Shown here: piece after piece, positions 16,579 through 23,567 of the stretch
Layout: the number at the start of each line of letters is the position of its first letter
Numbering within the stretch: position 1 is the first letter of the stretch
From: CAYFUF01 sp964394795
Lineage (GTDB): Bacteria > Bacillota > Clostridia > Tissierellales > Peptoniphilaceae
Reading direction: 5' to 3'
Assembly (NCBI GenBank): GCA_964394795.1
Contig: CAYMYX010000021.1
Coordinates: forward strand, 1 to 27,768
DNA: 27,768 bases
Made by a program: the position numbers and the translations under genes
The notes under the pieces: model-generated
Database searches by the model: none
Seen by the model: only the letters and a program-made list of their open reading frames with translations
Told to the model about the DNA's origin: nothing

Positions 16579-17223
16579 ATGGAATTAAATAAATACATCG
16601 ACCACACCCTACTAAAAGCCGACGCGACGGAAGAGGAAATTCTCAAGCTAGTTGAAGAGGCAAGAGAATACGACTTCTTCTCCTGCTGCGTGAACTCCTG
16701 CTACACCAAGTTGGTTCACGAAAAACTAGCGGGATCCGATGTAAAAACTTGTACCGTCGTCGGCTTCCCTTTGGGGGCCATGTCCACCGCCAGCAAAGTC
16801 CAAGAAACTGAGAATGCGATTGCAGACGGATCGGATGAGATTGACATGGTCATCAACATTGGCGCGCTGAAAGACGGTAAGGATGACTACGTTCGTGACG
16901 AGATCAAAGCTATCAAGGATGCTTGCGGCGACCGGGTCTTGAAGGTCATCATCGAGACTTCTCTGCTCAACGACGAGGAGAAGAAGAGGGTTTGTCAATT
17001 ATCTTTGGATGCCGGCGCTGACTACGTGAAGACTTCCACCGGTTTCTCAACGGGTGGCGCAACCGTCGAAGACGTTGCGCTGATGAAGGAAGTCGTCGGG
17101 GACCAAGCGAAAGTAAAAGCGTCCGGCGGAGTTAGAACCCGTGAAGATGCGCTAGCAATGATTGAAGCAGGGGCTTCCCGTATTGGAGCCTCCTCCGGTA
17201 TCAAGATTGTAAGTGAAGACTAG
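16579..17223 (+). CDS. deoC: Deoxyribose-phosphate aldolase
   Basis: DeoC (EC 4.1.2.4) splits 2-deoxyribose-5-phosphate to glyceraldehyde-3-phosphate and acetaldehyde, the last step of deoxynucleoside breakdown. The 214-residue length is normal. Key residues are visible: D89 in DEIDMVIN, the Schiff-base Lys K151 in DYVKTSTGF, and K180 in VKASGGVRT. A GAGGAGAG ribosome binding site precedes the ATG. Its stop codon (17221-17223) directly abuts the ATG of the Nudix gene. Its place with pgi and near a nucleoside importer fits the feeding of nucleoside sugars into glycolysis. Confidence 0.96.
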   Translation: MELNKYIDHTLLKADATEEEILKLVEEAREYDFFSCCVNSCYTKLVHEKLAGSDVKTCTVVGFPLGAMSTASKVQETENAIADGSDEIDMVINIGALKDGKDDYVRDEIKAIKDACGDRVLKVIIETSLLNDEEKKRVCQLSLDAGADYVKTSTGFSTGGATVEDVALMKEVVGDQAKVKASGGVRTREDALAMIEAGASRIGASSGIKIVSED

Positions 17224-17697
17224 ATGGCCCTCTTAGAAAATGTGCAGTTGCTCAACATGGTCATGATTGAAAACGACCAGGGGCAAGTCTTAGTGCAGGA
17301 CAAAGTAAAGAAACAAGGCTGGGAAGGGCTAACCTTCCCAGGCGGAAAAGTTGAACCGGACGAAAGCTTCGAAGGCTCCGTCCGCCGTGAAGCCTTAGAG
17401 GAGACCGGCTTGACGCTTGGTCACTTGACCTTCTGCGGTTTTATCCATTGGATGCACGACGGAGATAACTTCCGCCAAGTCGGCCTCCTGTATAAAACGA
17501 AGCAATTTACTGGCGAGGTATGCAACAGCGAAGAGGGCGAACTGACATGGATTGACTACGAGGAGTTCAAGCAGATCCAGCCCAAGAGCGACTGCATGGA
17601 CGAAATGCTAGAAGTCTACGACGGCAAACACAGCGAAGTCTGGATTCATTATAAAGATGATGTTAAAGGCAAGGTTCACTTCAGCAAGGAGTCATAA
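17224..17697 (+). CDS. Nudix hydrolase (MutT/8-oxo-dGTP diphosphatase-like)
   Basis: A 157-residue Nudix hydrolase that cleaves nucleoside diphosphate-linked substrates. The Nudix box G-x5-E-x7-REUxEExGU is complete at residues 41-63 (G41, E47, REALEETGL 55-63), so the metal site should be active. The downstream pattern FIHWMHDGDNFRQVGLLYKTKQFTGE resembles the MutT/MTH1-like 8-oxo-dGTP diphosphatases, but substrate cannot be set from sequence. Translation starts directly after the deoC stop with no spacer, so it depends on a ribosome binding site inside deoC or on re-initiation. Confidence 0.9.
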   Translation: MALLENVQLLNMVMIENDQGQVLVQDKVKKQGWEGLTFPGGKVEPDESFEGSVRREALEETGLTLGHLTFCGFIHWMHDGDNFRQVGLLYKTKQFTGEVCNSEEGELTWIDYEEFKQIQPKSDCMDEMLEVYDGKHSEVWIHYKDDVKGKVHFSKES

Positions 17698-17726
17698 GCC
17701 AACTTGCATCACGCACAACGAAGTGA

Positions 17727-18140
17727 ATGAGAGAGGAAAGTAAATTGGGAGAAAAGTTTTATCAGTTCATGAAGGGAAGAAACGGCGTCGATGAGTATTC
17801 TCGCGCAATCAGCCTCGTCGCCGTTGTCCTTTCCATTATCAATATCTGGTTGAGGAGCGGTGTGGTGTCGGGCATTACCATCGCCATCTTGGCCTATTCC
17901 CTCTACCGGTCATTTTCAAAGGACTTAACCAAACGATCCAAAGAAAATGCCAAGTTTCTTCGGGACACCAACGGAATCAGAAAGCCCTTCAAAAGGCTGA
18001 AGAGACGTCTCTTCGGTGAGAATGGCTACAAGTATTTTTCTTGTAAAACCTGCAAGACAGAGTTAAGGGTCCCCAAAGGAAAAGGGAAGATCAAAGTCCG
18101 TTGTCCTAAGTGTAAGGAAGAGATGGCGACTAAGTCTTAA
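17727..18140 (+). CDS. Small membrane protein with C-terminal zinc ribbon
   Basis: A 137-residue protein of unknown role. Two hydrophobic segments (about 26-62, SLVAVVLSIINIWL and SGITIAILAYSLY) form a membrane hairpin. A basic region follows, and the C-terminus carries a zinc ribbon with CKTC and CPKC about 20 residues apart (FSCKTCKTELRVPKGKGKIKVRCPKCKEEM). TTG 17745 is an alternative start that sits better behind AGAGGAAAG and would remove six residues. It lies 29 bp after the Nudix gene on the same strand and is likely the last gene of that transcript. Similar proteins are common in Bacillota and usually annotated as hypothetical. Confidence 0.75.
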   Translation: MREESKLGEKFYQFMKGRNGVDEYSRAISLVAVVLSIINIWLRSGVVSGITIAILAYSLYRSFSKDLTKRSKENAKFLRDTNGIRKPFKRLKRRLFGENGYKYFSCKTCKTELRVPKGKGKIKVRCPKCKEEMATKS

Positions 18141-18223
18141 GCCATTATGGGGCACTTGTTTCATCAAGTAGCAAAGCCAAACCAGAAAATACGCAACACA
18201 GGATATCACAGCGTACACAATCG

Positions 18224-18297
18224 AAATAGGATAAAACGCCTGTTTTGATTTTATGGCCCGCCTAGGCGACCGCCAGGTCATGTGGTATCCTATTTTT
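18224..18297 (+). other. Long complex hairpin in the leader of the molybdenum block
   Basis: AAATAGGATA (18224-18233) pairs perfectly with TATCCTATTT (18286-18295), followed by more T. Inside, GCCTG (18238-18242) can pair with CAGGT (18274-18278), GGC (18255-18257) with GCC (18272-18274), and CGCCTAGGCG (18259-18268) is self-complementary. It may be the terminator of the upstream operon, yet the interior is more structured than a terminator needs. I could not match it to a known riboswitch class. Confidence 0.5.
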
Positions 18298-18372
18298 ATC
18301 ATACGACTTATTTTTGAAAACAAGTCAATAGCTTTGCGGCGGTGAGCGGTCATCATCATTGTGTTTCTTCAT

Positions 18373-18432
18373 TCGAGGTGCCTCCCCGCGTTGGGTATAA
18401 GGAAAGCGGAGTTTCAATCCCTAGAGTGGAGG
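18373..18432 (+). promoter_or_regulatory. Probable molybdenum-cofactor (Moco)-type riboswitch
   Basis: The 60 bases before the ModE-like gene contain GAGGTGCCTCCC, GGGT, AAGGAAAGCGGAG and TTTCAATCCCTAG in this order, which resembles the conserved blocks of the Moco RNA motif as I remember it; no covariance search was run. CCTCC (18381-18385) is exactly complementary to the ribosome binding site GGAGG (18428-18432), so the element could switch translation on and off. The downstream genes are all molybdenum-related, which fits. The 5' border is uncertain and may include bases from about 18330. Confidence 0.5.
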
Positions 18433-18438
18433 ACGACG

Positions 18439-18807
18439 ATGCACAAACCCGAATTTCGTATAATGATAGCGGATGAAATTGAGCGCTACTTTGGCCTAGG
18501 CAGTTACGTCTTACTGAAGGAAATAGAAAAGACCAACTCCGTCAAAGATGCGGCAACCAATCTGGACCTATCCTATAGCAAAGCATGGAAAATTTTGAAT
18601 CAGGCGGAAAAAGGCGCTAAGCGTGAGCTGGTCGTCCGCAAACAAGGGGGAAGCCAAGGTGGTTTCACCTCTCTTAGTGACGACGGGAAAAGGTTTGTCT
18701 TAGCCTATGAAAAAGTTGTCGAAGAAGTAGAAGGTAAGGTTGCATCTGTCTTTAAGGCCCATTTCTCTTGGTTAGATGACGAGTCAGATAACCAAGGCGG
18801 GGGATAA
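18439..18807 (+). CDS. ModE-like winged helix-turn-helix regulator (DNA-binding domain only)
   Basis: A 122-residue regulator of the ModE N-terminal type. ATG 18439 is preceded by GGAGG at 6 bp; a longer reading from GTG 18361 would translate the leader RNA and is rejected. The helix-turn-helix spans about 33-55 (NSVKDAATNLDLSYSKAWKILNQAE), and the wing carries GGSQGGFTSLSDDG (70-83), both characteristic of ModE. The C-terminal molybdate-binding MOP domains of full-length ModE are absent, so the sensing mode is unclear: another signal, or control by the leader RNA. It is the first gene of the molybdenum cofactor/hydroxylase maturation block and probably regulates it. Confidence 0.85.
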   Translation: MHKPEFRIMIADEIERYFGLGSYVLLKEIEKTNSVKDAATNLDLSYSKAWKILNQAEKGAKRELVVRKQGGSQGGFTSLSDDGKRFVLAYEKVVEEVEGKVASVFKAHFSWLDDESDNQGGG

Positions 18808-18860
18808 GACAGCAGCCTCATAAACTACCAATGCAGGCACTAGGTGTTAACGGAGGAAAG

Positions 18861-19859
18861 ATGAAAAAAGTTAGAGCAGAAGAAGCGATAGGGAAACAGC
18901 TGGTCCACGATATGACCGCCATCCTTGCGAATGGGTTTAAGGGGGTGCGTTTCAAAAGGGGCCACATCGTAACATCAGAGGACATCCCTGTCCTTTTATC
19001 GATGGGCAAAGAATACCTCTACCTCACCGAAGAGGGAGACGATTTCGTTCATGAGGAGGATGCCGCTCACCGCGTAGCAAGTCTTGCCCTAGGAGAGAAC
19101 ATCGAATTAAATGGGCCATCCGAAGGCAAATACGCCCTCAAAGCAGCATGCGACGGACTCTTTCTTATCGATGAAGAGGGGCTCTATGGTATCAACTCCA
19201 CCTCTGACTACACCTTCGCCACCTTGGATAATAAAATCCCCGTTAAGGCCGGACAAACCCTAGTCGGCGCTCGGATCATCCCTTTGTTTACCGATGAAGA
19301 GAACGTTAAGGAAGCTGAGGAGATCGCCAAAGCCCATGCTCCTGTTTTCACCGTACTGCCTTATCGGAAGATGAGTATAGGACTGGTCATTACCGGCAAC
19401 GAGATTTATAAGGGACTAATTCCAGATTCTTTTGAAGGCATTTTACGAGAGAAAATGGCTAAGTATAGCCAAGAGATTGCCTCTGTAACAATCTGTCCGG
19501 ATGACGATGAAATGATCATAGAAGCCATTCAGCAGAATCTTGACCAATGTGCAGACCTCATCCTGGTAACCGGAGGCATGAGCGTCGATCCCGATGATTT
19601 AACCAAGAACATCATACACCAAACCAGCGATGAGATTATCTTCCAAGGGATTCCTATTCAGCCTGGCAACATGCTAACTGTCGGCAAAAACCAAGGCACC
19701 TATATTGTCGGTGTGCCGGGAGCATCCATGCATAGCCCACTAACCTCCTTGGATATTTTCCTGCCTCGAATCTTTGCAGGCTTGCCCTTTACCAAAGAAG
19801 AATCGATTCGAATGGGCATGGGCGGTTTACGAATCTGCCAACACTATCCGGTACTCTAA
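18861..19859 (+). CDS. Molybdopterin-binding protein (MoeA/MoCF-type domain)
   Basis: A 332-residue protein with a MoCF_biosynth (MoaB/MogA/MoeA-like) domain in its C-terminal half: SIGLVITGNEIYKG near 178, LILVTGGMSVDPDDLT near 233, then PGNMLTVGKNQGTYIVGVPG. This domain binds molybdopterin and takes part in its adenylation or Mo insertion. The N-terminal half (1-165) is a MoeA-like region much reduced compared with the roughly 400-residue MoeA. The ATG at 18861 follows GGAGGA by 3 bp; the upstream ATG at 18831 lacks one. It sits between the ModE-like regulator and the MoaE-like gene. Inference: it prepares or inserts the cofactor for the hydroxylase encoded downstream. Confidence 0.85.
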   Translation: MKKVRAEEAIGKQLVHDMTAILANGFKGVRFKRGHIVTSEDIPVLLSMGKEYLYLTEEGDDFVHEEDAAHRVASLALGENIELNGPSEGKYALKAACDGLFLIDEEGLYGINSTSDYTFATLDNKIPVKAGQTLVGARIIPLFTDEENVKEAEEIAKAHAPVFTVLPYRKMSIGLVITGNEIYKGLIPDSFEGILREKMAKYSQEIASVTICPDDDEMIIEAIQQNLDQCADLILVTGGMSVDPDDLTKNIIHQTSDEIIFQGIPIQPGNMLTVGKNQGTYIVGVPGASMHSPLTSLDIFLPRIFAGLPFTKEESIRMGMGGLRICQHYPVL

Positions 19860-19923
19860 AAGATGAATAAGAACTTATAAAATAGCTAGTAATATCCAAT
19901 ACAAAATAAATTGAGGAGATAGA

Positions 19924-20319
19924 ATGACCAAACAAACACCCTCTTTAGATCAATGGCTGGAAGAAGCCAAGCAAGATGAAAAAGCAGACCAATGTGGTAT
20001 GTACCTTTTCCATAACGGCGTTGTCCGAGAGACGGCCAAGAAGCAGGTTCGAGAGAACCAAGAAGGCTTACCTCCTGTAACCAGCTTGTATTTTGACTAT
20101 GACCAGGAAAAGGTTGATGCAGCCATAGCAAGCGCTCTCCAACTTCCCGGCATCAAATATGTTCGCGTTTGGTTGAACCAAGGCGAACTCAATGTGGGCG
20201 ATGATATCATGTTTGTCCTCATCGGAGGCGATATCCGCCCCAACGTCATCGATGGCTTACAAAGTCTCGTCGGGGAGATAAAGAATAACTGCGTAGAAGA
20301 GATAGAAAAATACGACTGA
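19924..20319 (+). CDS. MoaE-like molybdenum cofactor biosynthesis protein
   Basis: This 131-residue protein resembles the catalytic subunit of molybdopterin synthase (MoaE): GMYLFHNGVVRETAKKQV (25-42) matches the MoaE N-terminal core, followed by SLYFDYDQEKVDAAI, GIKYVRVWLNQGELNVGDDIMFVLIGGDIRPNVIDGLQSLVGEIK. K120 aligns with the first active-site Lys, but the canonical PxWK stretch is replaced by NNCVEEIEKYD, so the second catalytic Lys seems missing. No moaD is nearby. It may be a divergent MoaE used in hydroxylase clusters rather than the housekeeping enzyme. TTGAGGAG lies about 6 bp before the ATG, and the XdhC-like gene starts 12 bp after its stop. Confidence 0.75.
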   Translation: MTKQTPSLDQWLEEAKQDEKADQCGMYLFHNGVVRETAKKQVRENQEGLPPVTSLYFDYDQEKVDAAIASALQLPGIKYVRVWLNQGELNVGDDIMFVLIGGDIRPNVIDGLQSLVGEIKNNCVEEIEKYD

Positions 20320-20331
20320 GGAAGTAGAGGG

Positions 20332-21390
20332 ATGACCATGAGATCTTATGTTGAAATCGTTAAGGCTTTGGAAAGCGAAGGATCGCTTCAGCTTGTGAGC
20401 TTCACGGATGGGCCTTATCGAGGCCGAAAATTTATTATTAGTGACCAAGTTAGGGAACTGACAGAAACACTAACACCACTAGCTGATGATTCAGTCCTCG
20501 CCGACCTACTGGACGACCTTGCTAATGGAGGTGAATCCTGGCTAGAATTGGATGATTGGAATAAACGCAAAGAGGGCCATGAAGCCTTCATCGAATACCT
20601 TCAAGATAAACCTCGACTCTTTCTCCTTGGTGGGGGACATGTCGGTTTAGCCTTTGCCGATGTGATTCGTTCTTTGGATTTTCATCTAATCGTTATGGAC
20701 GAGCGACCAGAATTTGCCAATAAAGATCGTTTCCCCTCTGCTCATGAAGTAGTTGTGGGTAATTTTGAGGAGTCGCTAGCAGCCTATCCTGAACGGAATA
20801 ATGACTGGTTTGTCATCATGACACCAGGCCATAAAAAAGATAAAGAATGTGCCTTCGCCGCCCTCCAAAGAAAGAGCGCTTACGTTGGTATGATCGGCAG
20901 CAAAACCAAAGTAGCGAGAACAAGAAAAGACCTTCTCGAGGCTGGTATAAGTCAAGAACGCCTTGATGAGTTCTACTCACCCATTGGTCTGAATTTAGGA
21001 GGGCAAACTCCAGCAGAGATAGCCATCAGCATCGCTGCTGAAATTGTGCAAATACGCAACCAAACGAAAATCTCAGCTATCGAGGATCCTATTCTAGAGG
21101 CAATTCATGAGCTAGATAACGAACCGGTGATGATGGTGACCATTATCAAAAAAACCGGATCAGGTCCAAGAGAACCAGGAACTCGAATGTTGGTTGACGC
21201 GGAAGGTAAACTCATCGCAGGTACGATCGGTGGCGGTGCCTTGGAGCTGGATGCCCTCAAGCACGCTAAGCGCTTATTCGATGAAGGAATCAATTTTGAC
21301 CTCCAAAGATATGACCTGACTGACAGCGAGACCGCTCGTTTAGGTATGATCTGTGGTGGCAATAACGAAGTAATTTTTGAACGTTTTTAA
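20332..21390 (+). CDS. XdhC/CoxI-family maturation factor
   Basis: This is a 352-residue XdhC-family chaperone, which binds molybdenum cofactor and helps load or sulfurate xanthine dehydrogenase-type enzymes. A Rossmann-like XdhC_C domain comes first (about 93-215: LFLLGGGHVGLAFAD at 97-110, then DERPEFAN at 123-130 and GMIGSKTKVARTR). The XdhC_CoxI region comes last (about 255-352: TIIKKTGSGPREPGTRMLV, GTIGGGALE, and GMICGGNNEVIF with C341). In Rhodobacter-type XdhC the order is the reverse. Residues 1-80 are not assigned. The start is ATG 20332 or 20338; both have purine-rich sites upstream. It is the last gene before a palindromic terminator. Confidence 0.9.
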   Translation: MTMRSYVEIVKALESEGSLQLVSFTDGPYRGRKFIISDQVRELTETLTPLADDSVLADLLDDLANGGESWLELDDWNKRKEGHEAFIEYLQDKPRLFLLGGGHVGLAFADVIRSLDFHLIVMDERPEFANKDRFPSAHEVVVGNFEESLAAYPERNNDWFVIMTPGHKKDKECAFAALQRKSAYVGMIGSKTKVARTRKDLLEAGISQERLDEFYSPIGLNLGGQTPAEIAISIAAEIVQIRNQTKISAIEDPILEAIHELDNEPVMMVTIIKKTGSGPREPGTRMLVDAEGKLIAGTIGGGALELDALKHAKRLFDEGINFDLQRYDLTDSETARLGMICGGNNEVIFERF

Positions 21391-21405
21391 GAAGATAAAT
21401 AGTAA

Positions 21406-21447
21406 GGGGACTGTGTGAGAATGACTAAAAATTCTGACACAGCCCCC
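21406..21447 (+). repeat. Palindrome, copy 2 of the repeated element / terminator
   Basis: Arms 21406-21422 and 21431-21447 form 15 pairs out of 17, with A-C and G-G mismatches, around loop GACTAAAA, followed by TTTT. The right arm is identical to that of the copy at 10207-10245; both changes are in the left arm. It lies between the XdhC-like gene and the convergent amidase gene and could terminate both. Confidence 0.7.
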
Positions 21448-21462
21448 TTTTGCACTATTCTA

Positions 21463-22932
21463 TTAATTCTCAAACAAACTTAAATCCGGAGCCTGGCGAT
21501 ACTGAGATAGCTGTTCAAAAGCATAAGCAATCTCAATCAAGATATCTTCTCGGAAAGGTCTGCCCATAATTTCCATGCCTACAGGAACGCCCAGAGGTGC
21601 TTCCTCACTTGGAACGAAACCAGCGGGAACAGCAATGGAGGGGAAGCCTGTTGCCGAACAGAGGGCGCCGTTTCTTTGCTTTTGGGAACCGCCAGTTTTA
21701 CAAACCAGCTGTTGTTGGTGAGCGTAAACCATGGCATCGAGGTCGTTTTCCGCCATAATATTCAATATCCGCAATCTCAGCTCTTCCTGACGAATGATCT
21801 TCTCGTTGTAGGGCGGCGTACCCACATCCAATTTAACAGCCGTTTCCATGTTCTCCTTAACACCCGGATGATACTTGCCACTATCCAAGACATCTTGGAG
21901 GGAATGAACGGGGTAATCTTCGGGAAGTTCGCCCAAATAACTGCCCACATGAGTCTTAAAGTCATCCAAGTGGACGCTGACTTCTTTCACAATCCAATCG
22001 GAATCAATCTCCTCATCGATGGAAACGAGGGTAGCACCACCTTCTTCCAGATACCGCGTCGCCTCCTTCACTTGCTTGCTCACCCCAAGATTCTCTTCTT
22101 TGTCGCCAAAGAAACTTTCCAGTACACCAATTCTTTTACCTTGAAGGCCATCCGTTTTTAGGTGGGTTCTGTAATCCTTATTGCCACCGCCTACCGATTT
22201 CGCCGTAACAGGATCGTGCTTGTCGTAGCCTTGAATGACTTCCAAGGTGCGAACGGCATCCTCAACCGTCCGGCAGATGGGACCTGCGGTATCTTGAGTT
22301 AAGCTGTAGGGGATAATCCCTGTTCTGCTGACCAGACCAATCGTTGGGCGAAAGCCGACTAGACTACAAGCCGAAGCTGGGCTTCGTATGGAGTTGATGG
22401 TGTCGGTTCCGATACCAATCAGACCAAAGTTTGCGGCCATGGAAGCACCGGTTCCCCCAGAAGATCCGCCGGGCGTCCTCGTTGGATCATAGGGATTTAA
22501 GGTTTGGCCTAAGACAGAGCTCAGTGTTTCGCCCCAGATAGCAAACTCATGGAGGTTTGTCTTAGCCAGGATGATGGCACCAGCGTCCCGTAATTTCTTA
22601 GTGATAAAGGCATCTTCTTTAGGTTGGTTATCCTCCAATGAAGAAGATCCTGCTGTGGTAACCATGTCATAGGTATCTACGTTATCCTTCAGCATAACGG
22701 GGATGCCATGGAGGGGGCCAATAAGTTCTTTGGTTTCCGCCAACTGCTTATCCAAATGATCAGCTTCCGCTAAGGCATTGGGGTTAACTAGGATAATCGA
22801 ATGTAGTTTATTGTCGTATGTTTCTATTCTCTCCAGATAGCTTTCGACTAGTTCACGGGCAGTGAGGTCGCCTTCGAGCATGGCCTGATGAACTTTTGCT
22901 ATAGTCGTTTCTAAGATGTCAAATTTTTCCAT
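21463..22932 (-). CDS. Amidase-signature family amidohydrolase
   Basis: A 489-residue amidase-signature enzyme that hydrolyses a carboxamide; the substrate is unknown. I choose the ATG at 22932 because GAGGA lies 8 bp upstream; an ATG six codons earlier has none. The catalytic triad is in place: K82 (PVMLKDNVD), the cis-Ser in GGSSGG (155-160, S157), and nucleophile S181 in GTDTINSIRSPAS. The usual GG before the nucleophile is replaced by IN, as in a subgroup of amidases. The C-terminus lacks the GatA tRNA-related features, and gatB/gatC are not nearby, so it is not GatA. It lies on the opposite strand between the maturation and structural genes of the hydroxylase; a functional link is only positional. 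Confidence 0.88.
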   Translation of the reverse strand: MEKFDILETTIAKVHQAMLEGDLTARELVESYLERIETYDNKLHSIILVNPNALAEADHLDKQLAETKELIGPLHGIPVMLKDNVDTYDMVTTAGSSSLEDNQPKEDAFITKKLRDAGAIILAKTNLHEFAIWGETLSSVLGQTLNPYDPTRTPGGSSGGTGASMAANFGLIGIGTDTINSIRSPASACSLVGFRPTIGLVSRTGIIPYSLTQDTAGPICRTVEDAVRTLEVIQGYDKHDPVTAKSVGGGNKDYRTHLKTDGLQGKRIGVLESFFGDKEENLGVSKQVKEATRYLEEGGATLVSIDEEIDSDWIVKEVSVHLDDFKTHVGSYLGELPEDYPVHSLQDVLDSGKYHPGVKENMETAVKLDVGTPPYNEKIIRQEELRLRILNIMAENDLDAMVYAHQQQLVCKTGGSQKQRNGALCSATGFPSIAVPAGFVPSEEAPLGVPVGMEIMGRPFREDILIEIAYAFEQLSQYRQAPDLSLFEN

Positions 22933-23567
22933 CGCAAATCCTCGCTTCATATGTTTAATAGTATGGTGAAAAGGTTTTACTGATATAATAAGTATACTAT
23001 GAAGAGCTAGGCTTGGGAATGAAGGCTTATCTAAAAAGGGTGGCTACGTTTGTCCTGCCCTTGTGTAGTTTTAACAAAACAACTTATTGTGAATGTACAC
23101 CAAATTTCCAACGGCCTTCTCATGTTATGGTATTGCTTAGCCGTGGTGAAGTATGTTAGTTCGAGGAAACATTGATTTGAAGCCCTTACTGCCTATCCTT
23201 ACTATACACCGCATAATGAAAATAGAATCTTCCATCAGTATATTTCATCTTTGGTATTATTAACCAAAAGAAAATCTGATGGAACTTTAAATATTGGTAA
23301 GTTTTACATATCTTCCATTGACTAAGCTATGATAATATAATTACGAGTACAGATGGAAACGATTTACATGTAGTAGAAACAACGGCGTTGCTTATTCGTT
23401 TTTATAGAATGCTACAAGAGGGATCTACTGCATCCAATGACAACATTGGAAATAAAACTTGTATTGTTGGCCTGTAACCCATTTAATGAACCGATAAATC
23501 GGTCAATATGAAAACGATTTTACACCAACCAGTCACTTTTAATCTTAGTAACATGAAGGAGGTAGAA
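22933..23567. other. Intergenic region with nested palindrome and possible gene remnant
   Basis: This 635-bp gap holds no complete gene that I can support. The AT-rich stretch at 22979-23000 could serve the amidase promoter, with no clear -35. A stop-free stretch at about 23326-23478 would encode a plausible-looking peptide (LHVVETTALLIRFYRMLQEG), but it begins after a TGA, lacks a start and a ribosome binding site, and ends early. It may be a gene relic. The promoter of the hydroxylase operon must lie here; I could not place it. Confidence 0.5.
23230..23284. repeat. Nested 55-bp palindrome upstream of the hydroxylase genes
   Basis: TTCCATCAG (23230-23238) is exactly complementary to CTGATGGAA (23276-23284). 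Inside, ATTTC pairs with GAAAT and TTTGGT with ACCAAA, giving one long interrupted hairpin with an AT-rich tip. There is no T run on either side, so it is not a typical terminator. It could be a regulatory RNA element, an operator or a small palindromic mobile remnant. Confidence 0.6.

Noticed and set aside
18361..18438. GTG start extending the ModE-like protein by 26 residues
   Set aside because: The extension covers the probable riboswitch and does not resemble ModE; GGAGG lies directly before ATG 18439.
23508..23567. Earlier ATG for the FAD subunit
   Set aside because: The added 20 residues are not family-like, and AAGGAGG lies just before ATG 23568.
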